IMG/VR virus record: IMGVR_UViG_3300005663_000150
Location: 1-31,558 of that record
Reading direction: 5' to 3' (one strand)
DNA length: 31,558 bases
From: a virus
Below the pieces are notes generated by a model, which searched no databases, was not told the origin of the DNA, and saw only the letters and a list, made by a program, of their open reading frames with translations. The position numbers and the translations under genes are program-made. Below, piece after piece: positions 16,428 to 25,584 of the stretch; the stretch's first letter is position 1; the number at the start of each line of letters is the position of its first letter.

Positions 16428-17299
16428 AAAACCTCCGATTTTAGTTTGTCAACTATTCGTCTTACCGTCACGTACTGGTTCCAGCCAAACTTTATATTCA
16501 CCATATCCAGATAAGCACTGGAATTGTATTCTGATTCGGAAGACATCATAGCCACGGCCTCATCAACTGAATTGAAGGTATAGCCCTCGAATTGCTGTCT
16601 TGCTCCGGGCCAGTTATGGACAACGGGCTTGATTCCCTTTGCCATAGCCTCTATGACATTGTTGGGATTGCCCTCTGAGATAGCCGTGGAGAGCAAGTAA
16701 TTCTTATACTCAAGCCATGTGTCCATATCCTTAACGTGACCGCTTAGAATCACTTTCACGCCAAGACTTCCGGCAATTACTTGAAGATAATCCATCGTAG
16801 CCGAACACTGAATCTCGCCAGCGATATGAAGCTCGTAGTCTTTTGGCAGCTTAGACATTATCTGAAGAGCCAGGGGCAGGTTCTTCTTCTGATTGACAAA
16901 CCCAACCCACGCCACCTTCTTGCCATGACCACGCTTTTCAAATGACCAAATGTCGGGGTTCACGCCGTTATAGACAACTTCGGGCGTAACACCAGTATGT
17001 TCCCTGAAAATCTCAGCCAAATAGTCATTGACGAATATAACCTTATCCACCTTAGACCAGTCAAAACTTGCAGGGTCGTAAGTAAATATCTCATATCTGC
17101 GACAAAACACAACGTAAGTGCATTGTTTTTCATTGTTATTTATAAAGTCCCGTGTCTTGTCGTCCATCCACATAAATATCATAACGTCAGAATTGTCGTG
17201 CTGTGGCGTTTCAGTCCACTTAACCTCACAGTCATGGAAGACCTTGTTATAGCCCCTGATCCATTGCATGTGGAATTGATTTACTATTTGTATCTTCAT
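16412..17299 (-). CDS. Glycosyltransferase, GT-B fold (GT4-like)
   Basis: 295 residues from ATG 17299, which overlaps the methyltransferase stop as TAATG with GGAG eight bases upstream. A longer frame to 17392 lies inside that gene and is rejected. Motifs: VVYNGVNPDIW before the C-terminal Rossmann domain, then KVAWVGFVNQKKNLPLAL, ELHIAGEI and the donor-site stretch ISEGNPNNVIEAMAKGIKPVV, an E-x7-E arrangement of retaining GT4 enzymes. The first half is short, so the acceptor domain is reduced. The donor sugar cannot be told. It overlaps the downstream fusion gene by 16 bases. Confidence 0.75.
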   Translation of the reverse strand: MKIQIVNQFHMQWIRGYNKVFHDCEVKWTETPQHDNSDVMIFMWMDDKTRDFINNNEKQCTYVVFCRRYEIFTYDPASFDWSKVDKVIFVNDYLAEIFREHTGVTPEVVYNGVNPDIWSFEKRGHGKKVAWVGFVNQKKNLPLALQIMSKLPKDYELHIAGEIQCSATMDYLQVIAGSLGVKVILSGHVKDMDTWLEYKNYLLSTAISEGNPNNVIEAMAKGIKPVVHNWPGARQQFEGYTFNSVDEAVAMMSSESEYNSSAYLDMVNIKFGWNQYVTVRRIVDKLKSEVLCEQG

Positions 17300-17931
17300 T
17301 AATTCTTCTCCAGTGTTATCCATTGATACCGCCGTTTTTCGCCTAAACCCCACTCCTTGAGCAACGTAACCCTTGCATCCGCACCAAGGCACAAATTGTA
17401 AAGGTCGTGAGACTTGAATCCGTGATCGAAATTCCTGTCATGTTCAGTCGTCTTTTCATCCAGGGGATTGTTTATGAACATCATCCCCCTGTCCTTCAGC
17501 ACCCTGCCTATCTCGCTATAGGACTGCTCCCTCTCATCGGGGTGTATGTGTTCAAGGACATCAAAGAGAAATACGGCATCAAACTCGTTATCTTCAAAGG
17601 GAAGATTATCTGCCATAGCCTTAAATGTGTCAAGGCCGAACATCTCTTTTGCCCCCTGGACGAATAATGGACTGACATCGGTGGCTTTGATTGAGATATT
17701 TTTCATATACATCAGGCGAATCATGGCACTGGTTATCCCAATACCACATCCTATCTCCAGAATATTTATATCGGTCATATCGTATTCCAAAAGTTTTTTA
17801 GATATATAGCGCACCTTGGCATAATTCACTCTGATTAACTTTGTTTCCATAGGATTCTTGCCGCTGTAACAATTAGTAGCCACGGCATCCCAATACTCCT
17901 CTGTAGTTGGCTTTCTCTCTTTTGTTAGCAT
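17299..17931 (-). CDS. Class I SAM-dependent methyltransferase
   Basis: The 210-residue protein has motif I NILEIGCGIGITSAMIRL (about 56-72), an acidic residue for the ribose in IKATDVSP (Asp85), motif FDAVFLFDVLEHIHPDE (about 117-133) and GRVLKDRGMMFINNP after it. This is the pattern of small-molecule, often sugar O-methyltransferases found in polysaccharide clusters. With glycosyltransferases on both sides and 7-base and 1-base overlaps to them, it most likely methylates the same glycan, possibly capping it. A DNA-methylating role is less likely because no NPPY/DPPY motif is present. Confidence 0.8.
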   Translation of the reverse strand: MLTKERKPTTEEYWDAVATNCYSGKNPMETKLIRVNYAKVRYISKKLLEYDMTDINILEIGCGIGITSAMIRLMYMKNISIKATDVSPLFVQGAKEMFGLDTFKAMADNLPFEDNEFDAVFLFDVLEHIHPDEREQSYSEIGRVLKDRGMMFINNPLDEKTTEHDRNFDHGFKSHDLYNLCLGADARVTLLKEWGLGEKRRYQWITLEKN

Positions 17932-18986
17932 TTCGCCACCTTGTGATATAACCCCTCAAGCTTGTCTATATGTCTCTCCATTGTGAATTGCTGTCTAATC
18001 TTTAAAAGTTTCTCACGGCATATTTTATGTTCGCCCCACCTGTTGGTTAGTTCTTTTAATGATTCGACCCGAATCCCTATCCCGTGTTCTTCAACAAATT
18101 CTCCACAGTCACGGGCGTTAATCGCCACAATGGGTACTCCTGCCGCTATGTACTCAAACAGCTTGTTGGGCATGGCGACATCCCACTCCGCTGTTTTCAT
18201 TATATTCCCAAGCAAACCCCAATCGTGCCTAGCCACATGAGCCAACATCTCCTCAAAAGGTAGGGCTGCATGGACAAAGGCTATGTCATCATAAATATCC
18301 ATAAATGGCTGATCTGTACGTGTTGCGTATATATGAAAATCCATACCCAAGTCATTAGCATGTTTCGCAAAGTCCTCATAAACGGCGTACTGAAAACCAC
18401 GCATACGGGCGGTCTTATCTATATCTGACTGTATATCACATCTTCCCTCGTAAACCAGACCACCAAGCCAGGACTTGCCATGATACTGATAGAATTGCCG
18501 TGGAACATATGAGGGGAGGACGATATAAGGCTTGTCTATTTTAAATTCATTTAGAATTATATTGGCAAATTTCTGAGAAGGAAAAACCAGAGCATCGGCC
18601 AGTTGGAAGTTGTTGCGCTCCTCTACGCTAACCCTGAAGGTATCAAGCCCCTCCTTGCGTTGTGCGTCTTCCTCTTCGGGAGTTGTTCTTGCAAGAAACG
18701 AATCATGGACATCTAGCACAACAGGGACATTGCATTGTTCTTTAATTGCCGTTACAAACCACGAAGGCTCGTTATGTACGTGGAATACATCTGTTACGCC
18801 TGAGTGCATTTCGATTGCATCTATATAATTGTTTACACCAAAAGTGTATGTGAAGGTTTTATACCACTCAACAAATGGCACTTCCTTCTTGGCAATCAAT
18901 CTAACATCGTGTCCTCTATCCATTAACGGTATCCCCATCTTATGAACCCGTATGCATGCATGTCCGGCCACCTTTGTTATTCTCAA
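17925..18986 (-). CDS. Glycosyltransferase, GT4-like, TTG start
   Basis: The 353-residue protein starts at TTG 18986 with GAGG six bases upstream; no ATG gives a better start. N-terminal half: RITKVAGHACIRVHKMGIPL..RGHDVRLIAKK, a GT-B first strand and helix. FHVHNEP and VVLDVHDSF are characteristic of GT4 acceptor domains. The C-terminal half has LGMDFHIYAT and the donor motif MPNKLFEYIAAGVPIVAIN with GEFVEEHGIGI. It is the first gene after the capsid terminator and probably acts first in the cassette. The sugar and acceptor are unknown. Confidence 0.8.
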   Translation of the reverse strand: MRITKVAGHACIRVHKMGIPLMDRGHDVRLIAKKEVPFVEWYKTFTYTFGVNNYIDAIEMHSGVTDVFHVHNEPSWFVTAIKEQCNVPVVLDVHDSFLARTTPEEEDAQRKEGLDTFRVSVEERNNFQLADALVFPSQKFANIILNEFKIDKPYIVLPSYVPRQFYQYHGKSWLGGLVYEGRCDIQSDIDKTARMRGFQYAVYEDFAKHANDLGMDFHIYATRTDQPFMDIYDDIAFVHAALPFEEMLAHVARHDWGLLGNIMKTAEWDVAMPNKLFEYIAAGVPIVAINARDCGEFVEEHGIGIRVESLKELTNRWGEHKICREKLLKIRQQFTMERHIDKLEGLYHKVAKC

Positions 18987-19013
18987 ATGTATCCTCTTCT
19001 AATTATTAAGACA

Positions 19014-19038
19014 GGGGGTGGCCCTAGAAACCACCCCC
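19014..19038 (-). terminator. Terminator-like hairpin after capsid genes
   Basis: An 8-bp perfect stem (GGGGGTGG / CCACCCCC) with a 9-base loop lies 11 bases after the stop of the capsid-associated gene. On the minus strand it is followed by TGTCTTAATAATT, a poor U-tract. It may reduce read-through from the highly expressed capsid genes into the sugar cassette. Confidence 0.6.
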
Positions 19039-19048
19039 ATATCTTTAT

Positions 19049-19570
19049 TTAAGCGTAATCGTCATCCTTGACCCAGTTCGTACTGAACTGTCGTACCCAG
19101 TCAACGAAGAACGCCACCGAACCACCGATAGTACCGATGTTTGATGTACCGTTGGCGGTAGTAGCTGAAGCAGTCCTTATCTTCAGATACCTTCCATCCT
19201 CCACTTCCTGTGAAGCGAGGTTTGAACCGCTTTTTGAAGCAATGATGTGGATAGCCGTGCGTCCCGTGGCCTGAGCCACAAGATGAGCGGTTCCCATCAC
19301 AACCGAAGCAGTACCGCTTGAGTTCGTCTTCAGAAGACGGAACGGCAACCAGTCTGACTCGTTTGTTGCAGGAGAGGACAAGGTAGCAAGCACCTTGCAA
19401 CCAAACCTTAGAATCTTAATCGGGCCTTTAGGCTGCCAGCGAGTGATTTTGTCACTCGTTGTAGCACTACCAGAAAGAACAATAGCCGTACCTGAGCCAC
19501 CGTGCTTTTGGGTGAGGCCAAACCATTTGCGCTCGACAACTCCAAACATGCTTTCGTCATAAATCGCCAT
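19049..19570 (-). CDS. Putative capsid-associated (decoration-like) protein
   Basis: 173 residues from ATG 19570, chosen over 19603 for GGAGGA eight bases upstream. The sequence is Ser/Thr/Ala/Gly-rich with many strands (GTAIVLSGSATTSDKITRW, RYLKIRTASATTANGTSNI) and ends GGSVAFFVDWVRQFSTNWVKDDDYA. It directly follows the major capsid gene and precedes a terminator, the usual place for a small, abundant head protein. No named family is recognised, so decoration is an inference from place, size and composition. Confidence 0.6.
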   Translation of the reverse strand: MAIYDESMFGVVERKWFGLTQKHGGSGTAIVLSGSATTSDKITRWQPKGPIKILRFGCKVLATLSSPATNESDWLPFRLLKTNSSGTASVVMGTAHLVAQATGRTAIHIIASKSGSNLASQEVEDGRYLKIRTASATTANGTSNIGTIGGSVAFFVDWVRQFSTNWVKDDDYA

Positions 19571-19587
19571 ATTGTCTGTCCTCCTTT

Positions 19588-20547
19588 CTAGGCCGAATCC
19601 CATTTGATAATACGAGAGTTAGCTGCGGTATCCCAGTAAATCTTAAACCCGCCAAGGAAGTACCAAGCCAGGCCGTGTGAACGCCCATAATCCGATTTTT
19701 CCTTGACACGTATCTCTTCGGGAATCGCAATAGCTTCCTTAACGGTCTCGCCGCCGAATAAATAGGCATCGAGACTTTTTGTGCCTGTCCACGATTTAGC
19801 AGTGGCTGTACGAGCGGTGGAACTATAGGTGAATCGAGAAGCGAAACCATCTTCGACAAACCTTACGCCGTAGTACCTACCCATCTCACCTTCAAGAAGC
19901 TTTTTAAGCCCCCTGTCGCTGTACTGGTAGATTGACTCCAGCGCACCAGTCAGACCCTCCATTGCTTCATGTGAACATATCATCACGTAATCGCCGCCGA
20001 GCTTGCCGTAGCCGGGTACGTTACGTTTCTTGAGTTCCAGAATCATTTTACGCACATGGTAAGTGTTCAGGATACTCGTGTTAGTCGCCGTAGCGGTTCC
20101 GTTCGTGGTAAGGACATAGCCACCCGTAGCGGTTCCGACATAGCGGAGTTTGGTCTGGTTAAACTCGCGCTCCACCAGACCATCCAAGCACTTCGCCTTG
20201 TCGTCCTTGAGGCCACCAGTTATGATCTTCTCAAGTTCGAATTTGGAAAGCGTAGTAACCTTCTGAGTGAAAGGTATGCTGTTGCCTTCCTCGTACATCG
20301 TAAGCGTTCCCCACGATTTGGCCTGTGTGGATTCGTGCATGGTATTTGTTTCGGTAAGTCTGCCGCCAAATGTTCCGAGGTCGGCTACCCTCATCCAGTT
20401 GACAGACTCGCCTTCGTGTTTACCAAGGGCTGATTTAATATCCGTAAACTGTCTGAACTTCTCAAGAGGTTGTGAAGAAAACACAAACTTCTTGGACAGT
20501 TTAGTGTTTGATAAATAACCGCCTTGGTCTACCCAAGTTTCAGCCAT
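19588..20547 (-). CDS. Major capsid protein, N4-gp56 family
   Basis: The 319-residue protein is within the usual range for the N4-gp56-type HK97-fold capsid family. Typical stretches are GTLTMYEEGNSIPFTQ, the Thr/Asn-rich loop before LNTYHVRKMILELKKRNVPGY, YVMICSHEAMEGL, YGVRFVEDGFASR and LDAYLFGGETVKEAIAI. It forms the icosahedral shell together with the scaffold encoded just upstream. Start at ATG 20547 has AAAGG about nine bases upstream. Confidence is high from motif order and position between scaffold and decoration-like gene. Confidence 0.88.
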   Translation of the reverse strand: MAETWVDQGGYLSNTKLSKKFVFSSQPLEKFRQFTDIKSALGKHEGESVNWMRVADLGTFGGRLTETNTMHESTQAKSWGTLTMYEEGNSIPFTQKVTTLSKFELEKIITGGLKDDKAKCLDGLVEREFNQTKLRYVGTATGGYVLTTNGTATATNTSILNTYHVRKMILELKKRNVPGYGKLGGDYVMICSHEAMEGLTGALESIYQYSDRGLKKLLEGEMGRYYGVRFVEDGFASRFTYSSTARTATAKSWTGTKSLDAYLFGGETVKEAIAIPEEIRVKEKSDYGRSHGLAWYFLGGFKIYWDTAANSRIIKWDSA

Positions 20548-20571
20548 ATCTTATGCCTTTCTCCCGGCACA

Positions 20572-21627
20572 TTACATAATTGACTTCTTATGCCTATCAA
20601 GAAAGTAATCTTCCTCATAGCTACCGGGTTCTTTTTTAGGTTTCTCGAACCCGTCTCCAGCTTTTTCCACAGATGTTGGTTCATCCTTCACCTCTTTATC
20701 AGAGATGCTTTTCGTCTTGGCGATAATGCCCTCAAGCTCAACTATCTTTGCCGTTTTAACCTGAAGGTCATGGAATGCGCCAACTATCTTCGGTATCATG
20801 TTACCCAAAGGATATTGAACGTCTCCCCGCTGAGTTCGGATATTAATTACCGCAGTCGGAGATGTGAGAAAACCAATGTCTTCCCTTGTGAAGCCGTAGT
20901 TATCTACCGCCATCTGGTTTAACGATTCAACCTTCTCGTCATATTCGGGAACTGCTTTTCTCACGTTGTCAAACACAGTTGTTGACACAGCCACGTCTCT
21001 TGTGTTGTCAGTCTGTGCGAACATATACTGCTCCATGAGATGATCCCGAAGATTCCTGAGTTTGATGACATCCTCACCTAACGGGTCTTCACTTTCCTTT
21101 TGCGATATAGCCGTTCTTAACTCTGCCAAAACTCCCTGTGGATTTTCCGCAAACATCTGGTCAACTGTCTTTTGGCCCTGTTGGGGCTGTGGTTGCTGGA
21201 TACGGGTTTCTATCTCCTCAAGCCTCTTTTTGAGTTCGCCCCTTTCCTGAAGCTTGGCGGTGAGACCACCCTGAACAGCGTTGATAGCCAACTGCTGGTC
21301 TTGAGTGAGTCTGCGCCTGTCAAGTTGTGGGACTTCCTCTTTAAGAAGCGCCTGAACCTCCTCGTTGGTATAGGGTATTACGTCCTCTTCCTTCTGAGGC
21401 TCCGCAGGGGTCTCCTCCGGGGGTTTCTCATCGGGTTCAACGGAATCCTTACCTTCAGGTTCGATTTGTTCTGGAGACAACTCATCTTCGTCTCCGTCTG
21501 CTACGGGTTCTGGCTCGTCAGGGGTAGTTGATTCCTCACCCTCTACTTCAGGCGCTTCTTCCTCAACGCTCTCGAACCGCATTCCCTCTGCTATTTCAAC
21601 TTCCTGTTCCTGTTCTTCTGTGCTCAT
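20572..21627 (-). CDS. Scaffolding protein
   Basis: 351 residues from ATG 21627; the preceding CAAGGAGGTTTT is an ideal ribosome site, and a GTG 15 bases earlier lies within it. The first 110 residues are extremely acidic and Pro-rich (Glu/Asp runs). A coiled-coil-like helix follows (KLQERGELKKRLEEIETRIQ, about 130-150), with a Gln-rich linker. The charged C-terminal region ends DRHKKSIM, a basic tail like those that contact the capsid in other scaffolds. Size, charge and place immediately before the capsid gene all fit. Confidence 0.8.
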   Translation of the reverse strand: MSTEEQEQEVEIAEGMRFESVEEEAPEVEGEESTTPDEPEPVADGDEDELSPEQIEPEGKDSVEPDEKPPEETPAEPQKEEDVIPYTNEEVQALLKEEVPQLDRRRLTQDQQLAINAVQGGLTAKLQERGELKKRLEEIETRIQQPQPQQGQKTVDQMFAENPQGVLAELRTAISQKESEDPLGEDVIKLRNLRDHLMEQYMFAQTDNTRDVAVSTTVFDNVRKAVPEYDEKVESLNQMAVDNYGFTREDIGFLTSPTAVINIRTQRGDVQYPLGNMIPKIVGAFHDLQVKTAKIVELEGIIAKTKSISDKEVKDEPTSVEKAGDGFEKPKKEPGSYEEDYFLDRHKKSIM

Positions 21628-21648
21628 AAAACCTCCTTGCACGCCCTG

Positions 21649-21954
21649 TTAAACGGGGTGGTGCTCTATTGGTTCTTCTTTCTCTGCCTCAAAAGCGAAC
21701 TTGCCATTCAAGACAAAGGTCTCAAGTGTCTGTTTTAACTGCTTTATTCCCGCCATCTGGTATTTCATACTTATCATGCCTTCAGAAGTCCATTCTTCAG
21801 GTGGAGATTCAAGAGCCATTTCCCTAAACTCCTCCTCCGCTGCCTTGAAGAATAGCTGCAATGTCGGGTGGTGCAATAGCTCCTGCGCCTCCCGGCCCAA
21901 CTCCTGCTGCTCCTTGGGGCTGCGCTCCTGGTATTCCTGCTCCTGCTCCTCCAA
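21649..21954 (-). CDS. Small helical protein overlapping portal gene
   Basis: I place the start at TTG 21954, where GGAGGTG lies four bases upstream, giving 101 residues. An ATG at 21819, five bases after the portal stop and also behind GGAGGAGGAG, would give only 56. The longer form is a continuous acidic helical protein (LEEQEQEYQERSPKEQQELG; HPTLQLFFKAAEEEF; MKYQMAGIKQLKQTLETF). Its length and spacing match small helical proteins seen after portals in other phages. If right, 131 bases are read in two frames. Function unknown; possibly head assembly. Confidence 0.6.
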   Translation of the reverse strand: MEEQEQEYQERSPKEQQELGREAQELLHHPTLQLFFKAAEEEFREMALESPPEEWTSEGMISMKYQMAGIKQLKQTLETFVLNGKFAFEAEKEEPIEHHPV

Positions 21955-23866
21955 GTCCCACCTCCTGTGGTTTTCTATCCAATATAAACTTAGACGTATT
22001 CCTATATCCAAGGTCTTCCCACATATCCTGAAGAATGTTCTTGATATGCTCTGGCGTGAATATCATCATAGTCTTCTCTCCAAGAAGACTTGCTATTTGT
22101 CCATAGATATTAAGCATTTGCACCTTCTGTTGGTACTGCATATCCTTTGAACCCGTGCCGCTACCAACTTCTATAACGACATCGTACTTGCCGCTTATCA
22201 TCTCTGGATTTATTGTTTCCCATTTCTCGCCAATTTTGATATTCTCTTCCTTATCGAAGTAATCAAGATTCATCTGTACCAAGGCTTCAACCAAATCCTT
22301 AAACCCCGTCTCGGCGAATATCCTAGCCATAAGCTCGGTACGCTTCTGAGAGGCGTTCATTATCTGGGTAATACCAGTGGCGGTCTTGTTAAGGCTTTTA
22401 GCGTCAAGCCCTTGACTGTATTTGGTAACGCCAGTTCTATTGGCCTTTATCTCATCCGAATACTCAAGCATTTTAAGTACGTGAGGTGCTATGGGTTGAA
22501 CGGGAAGGTCGTATATGGCATCACTTGGATTTGTGTCGTACCGGGTAAACGCCACACCGCCGGGCTTGTTGCCGTTGAGATAGCTGTCCACATCAATGCG
22601 ATATTTATTGATTATTCTAAAGCCGTTGTTTTGAAAGTAAATATTATCAAGTATGTACCTGATAAGTGCGGTATGAAGTCTTTGAATCTCCACAACCAGT
22701 TCGGCAACGCTTCTGCCACAAAGCCTGTGCGTGATAAGGATTGGAGATAATACACAGAACGGCGGTTTCTTGTAACTGTTCTTCTTTGGAGTGCCAAGTA
22801 TCTTACGCCCGAACAAAAGCGCTTTCATGGGAACTTTCTCACCGTCTTCATCGTAATCGTTATAATAGCACTCATATATATAGACATGAGTTACCTGGTC
22901 TATCTCTTCCTCATCGGTTACGAAAGAGCGGCCTCCAAGGTCTTCGAGACGGGCTATCTTGAGATGTTCTCCCTCTGTCGTGGCATCGAAATAATCCACC
23001 TCACCCGTAATGTCTTCCCTTGTAAGGCCGTACTTTTTAAGCTTTTTCCAATGCACTTTCTTTCTGTGGGCGCAAACGCTATCGCCTAACTTCTTTGTCC
23101 TTATATCAAACATAAACTCTTCCGGTGGCACGCTCTCTATCACTGGCTTGGATATTTTCTCTACAACGATTTTCCCGTTAAGCTCAAACAAAGCGTCTGG
23201 GTAAAGGTCTATATTCTTCAAAACATCTGTCTTTATTGTTTTCATTCCGCCATCAACAAGTAACGTGGCCTTTACGGAAGTTACTATAAACTTCGGATCT
23301 GAGACTATAAACATGATCTCATCTGCCGAAAGGTCTTTATAGCTTTTCTTCTCGGTAACGTCTCGTTTCTCCCACCAATACTTAACAACGCCCATCTTAT
23401 ACATAAGAGAATCTTTGATAAATTCGTAGATAACTTTAAATCCTTCGTTCTGTTTCTGGATGTCAAAGTTTATCTTCTCTTCCATAAACTTGGCATTGTC
23501 TTCATCCTGCTGACCGCTTCGCCCCGTGATTTCCACCACGTTCTTGCCGCCGTAAAATATCTTCATAAACTCCGGCATAAGTGCTTCTATAGTGTCGTGG
23601 ACATCGGACATAACAACCTGAGAACGTCCAGAGGCGGCTTTGTCTCCCTTTTCGGCAAGGTAGTATTCGTGGAGTTGTGATCGGGTAGTGGTTAGCTTAT
23701 CCATATCCGTCTTCATGGCGGAGAGGGCACGAAGAAGCCTTTTTTCCAAATCAGTTTCTTCAGCACTTGAGGGTATGCCGACATTGCCTCTGGAAGTACC
23801 TGTTATAGAAGTTGACTCTAACGGCTTTGCGTTCTTTGGATATGCGTTTTTATCGTCATATGCCAT
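21824..23866 (-). CDS. Portal protein
   Basis: The 680-residue protein is long, like portals of P22-like and other short-tailed phages. It has a helical N-terminus (LEKRLLRALSAMKTDMDKL), then IEALMPEFMKIFYGGKNVVEI and INFDIQKQNEGFKVIYEFIKDSLMY. The latter resembles the wing of portals that take up internal proteins. A YILDNIYFQNNGFRIINKY segment follows, then the NRTGVTKYSQGLDAKSLNKTATGI stretch common in this class, and KRTELMARIFAE. The last 50 residues are Gly/Ala/Pro-rich (GAGIPGAQPQGAAGVGPGG) and overlap another gene. ATG follows the terminase stop directly (TAAATG). Confidence 0.85.
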   Translation of the reverse strand: MAYDDKNAYPKNAKPLESTSITGTSRGNVGIPSSAEETDLEKRLLRALSAMKTDMDKLTTTRSQLHEYYLAEKGDKAASGRSQVVMSDVHDTIEALMPEFMKIFYGGKNVVEITGRSGQQDEDNAKFMEEKINFDIQKQNEGFKVIYEFIKDSLMYKMGVVKYWWEKRDVTEKKSYKDLSADEIMFIVSDPKFIVTSVKATLLVDGGMKTIKTDVLKNIDLYPDALFELNGKIVVEKISKPVIESVPPEEFMFDIRTKKLGDSVCAHRKKVHWKKLKKYGLTREDITGEVDYFDATTEGEHLKIARLEDLGGRSFVTDEEEIDQVTHVYIYECYYNDYDEDGEKVPMKALLFGRKILGTPKKNSYKKPPFCVLSPILITHRLCGRSVAELVVEIQRLHTALIRYILDNIYFQNNGFRIINKYRIDVDSYLNGNKPGGVAFTRYDTNPSDAIYDLPVQPIAPHVLKMLEYSDEIKANRTGVTKYSQGLDAKSLNKTATGITQIMNASQKRTELMARIFAETGFKDLVEALVQMNLDYFDKEENIKIGEKWETINPEMISGKYDVVIEVGSGTGSKDMQYQQKVQMLNIYGQIASLLGEKTMMIFTPEHIKNILQDMWEDLGYRNTSKFILDRKPQEVGLGGAGAGIPGAQPQGAAGVGPGGAGAIAPPDIAAILQGSGGGV

Positions 23867-25558
23867 TTAAACAATCCCCATTTCCATGTATACTGGTTTA
23901 CGATTCATATCAATCGGGTCTGTGTATTTAATGCCGAAGTTCGTCCAACGATAAAGACTTTCGGGAAAGTCATCGTCTTCTTTCTTTGGCTTGCCTTTGT
24001 CGTCAAATACCCACCGCATCATCTGGTGGCGGTGCATGTTGCAGGTATCGAAGAAAAATAGCGTTGGCAATCCATTTGGCCCCTTAAACTTTCGCCTGAT
24101 ATTATCTATTCCACTGGATTTGTCCTTACTACCCACTTCTAAAATTATGCCGTGCTTGGATAGCCTGTTTCGGATAATGGTAAATGAGTTCTCCATATTG
24201 CCGCTATTTGTCATGCGGTTCTTCATAAAGCCCAAATCACCTTTACTTAAAGGATCAATAAAGGCCATCTCAAGCCTCCAAGTATTCTTGAGTTTCTTCC
24301 TTATAATGTCATCGGCAATGTCTTCAGAAGACATATTTTCAAACACCTCGTCAATAACGTACTCCATTGAAGACGGGTTAATGGTGTAGTACGATATGGC
24401 GTGTGGTTTTTCAAGATGAAAGTCAATGCCAGCCACAACGGGCCAATCAGTTGGTATGTCAAAAGGCTCGACATCGTGAATGCCGGGGTTGTATTCCTTA
24501 ACGACTCTGCCTATTAAAGACTTGAACTGACCAAATAAACGGGGCATACGGTCTTCATCTGCAATGTCCTGCACAAATCTTTCAATATAAAGATTGGGTA
24601 TAAGGTCTCCCCACATAATATCGCCGTCTATCTCGCCGTGAAGCTTGATAAGCATGTTCTTTAGCACGTCCGGCCCCTGCTTGCTTTTCATACTCTCTTG
24701 AAAATAAATCTCTATATTCTCATCACTTAAACCCGTCTTTTTCAATTCCGCCATATCGTGATTGTAAAGATAGGGGTTGTCCCAGATATTAACGTCATCA
24801 ACTATGCCCACATCGGGCCTACCCGAAAGCACGAGTTCGTCAAGTACCCAAGCCTCTCTAAGGGGAGTTGTTGGCATTAACACCTTGCCTCCCGTCATAA
24901 ACAGGCCACGGGCCATAGCAGACCAGATGGGATAGGGCGGGGGTTCGTCAGGCCACCAGCCATCCCCAAGCCAGGACTCGAAGAGCTTAACGTCCTGGTC
25001 ATGGGTCATTATCTCAATGGTGGAGCCGTTATGCCACTTCCATAAGAACTCCACCCCCTGGCTGTTCTTTCTTGTCGTGTACGCCCCTCTGGGAGCCCAT
25101 TTCTTGAGTTCAGGGATGATCGTTTGACCAATAGAGTGCGTCCAGTCCTCACCAGTTACCCTGATACGAACGGGGGGGTCTTTACCAAGGGAGGATTTCT
25201 TAAAGAACTCGCCATTGACCTCTACGGCATCAGTTGTTCCACGTGGAACACGGCTCCAAGGTTCATAACCCAGACACCACGAAATAACGATATTTGAGGC
25301 AACAGCGGTCTTGCCAACCTTATTGGATACGGGGGCGAGAACTATTTTCTTGCCTTGATGGAATAGATCAATTATGGTTTGCTGGTAGGGGTTGTCTCGT
25401 CTGGAGGACTTGAATGGCTCGAAAAAATAGGTAAGATTCTCTTCCTTAAATTGGGAGGAAAGCCTTACCTTTTCCTGAAACTCCTGCTTTAGCTTGGCAA
25501 GTTCTTCACGTTTCTCCTGAAGCTCTGTTTTCTTAACGTGTTTCAGGCAACGCCACAC
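23867..25558 (-). CDS. terL: Terminase large subunit
   Basis: 563 residues as written. Walker A is APVSNKVGKTA (75-85). The acidic pair is in WWPDEPP (204-205) and LMPTTPL (228-233) is the coupling motif. Nuclease acidic residues lie in AGIDFHLEK (Asp379) and FIDPLSKGD (Asp435), with a late Asp cluster. It packages DNA into the prohead and cuts it. The GTG at 25558 sits inside the GGAGGTG ribosome site, so it can hardly be the start. The frame has no other ATG, GTG or TTG nearby; CTG 25546, nine bases after the site, is the best candidate. The promoter just upstream (25585-25613) predicts a 32-base leader. Confidence 0.9.
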   Translation of the reverse strand: MWRCLKHVKKTELQEKREELAKLKQEFQEKVRLSSQFKEENLTYFFEPFKSSRRDNPYQQTIIDLFHQGKKIVLAPVSNKVGKTAVASNIVISWCLGYEPWSRVPRGTTDAVEVNGEFFKKSSLGKDPPVRIRVTGEDWTHSIGQTIIPELKKWAPRGAYTTRKNSQGVEFLWKWHNGSTIEIMTHDQDVKLFESWLGDGWWPDEPPPYPIWSAMARGLFMTGGKVLMPTTPLREAWVLDELVLSGRPDVGIVDDVNIWDNPYLYNHDMAELKKTGLSDENIEIYFQESMKSKQGPDVLKNMLIKLHGEIDGDIMWGDLIPNLYIERFVQDIADEDRMPRLFGQFKSLIGRVVKEYNPGIHDVEPFDIPTDWPVVAGIDFHLEKPHAISYYTINPSSMEYVIDEVFENMSSEDIADDIIRKKLKNTWRLEMAFIDPLSKGDLGFMKNRMTNSGNMENSFTIIRNRLSKHGIILEVGSKDKSSGIDNIRRKFKGPNGLPTLFFFDTCNMHRHQMMRWVFDDKGKPKKEDDDFPESLYRWTNFGIKYTDPIDMNRKPVYMEMGIV

Positions 25559-25584
25559 CTCCGCGATTTATATATCTCTAATTT

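Noticed and set aside
16412-17392. Longer 326-codon form of the second GT4-like enzyme
   Set aside because: The extra 31 residues are inside the methyltransferase gene in another frame and look unlike an enzyme N-terminus (Cys/Gly/Arg-rich); ATG 17299 has a ribosome site and TAATG coupling.
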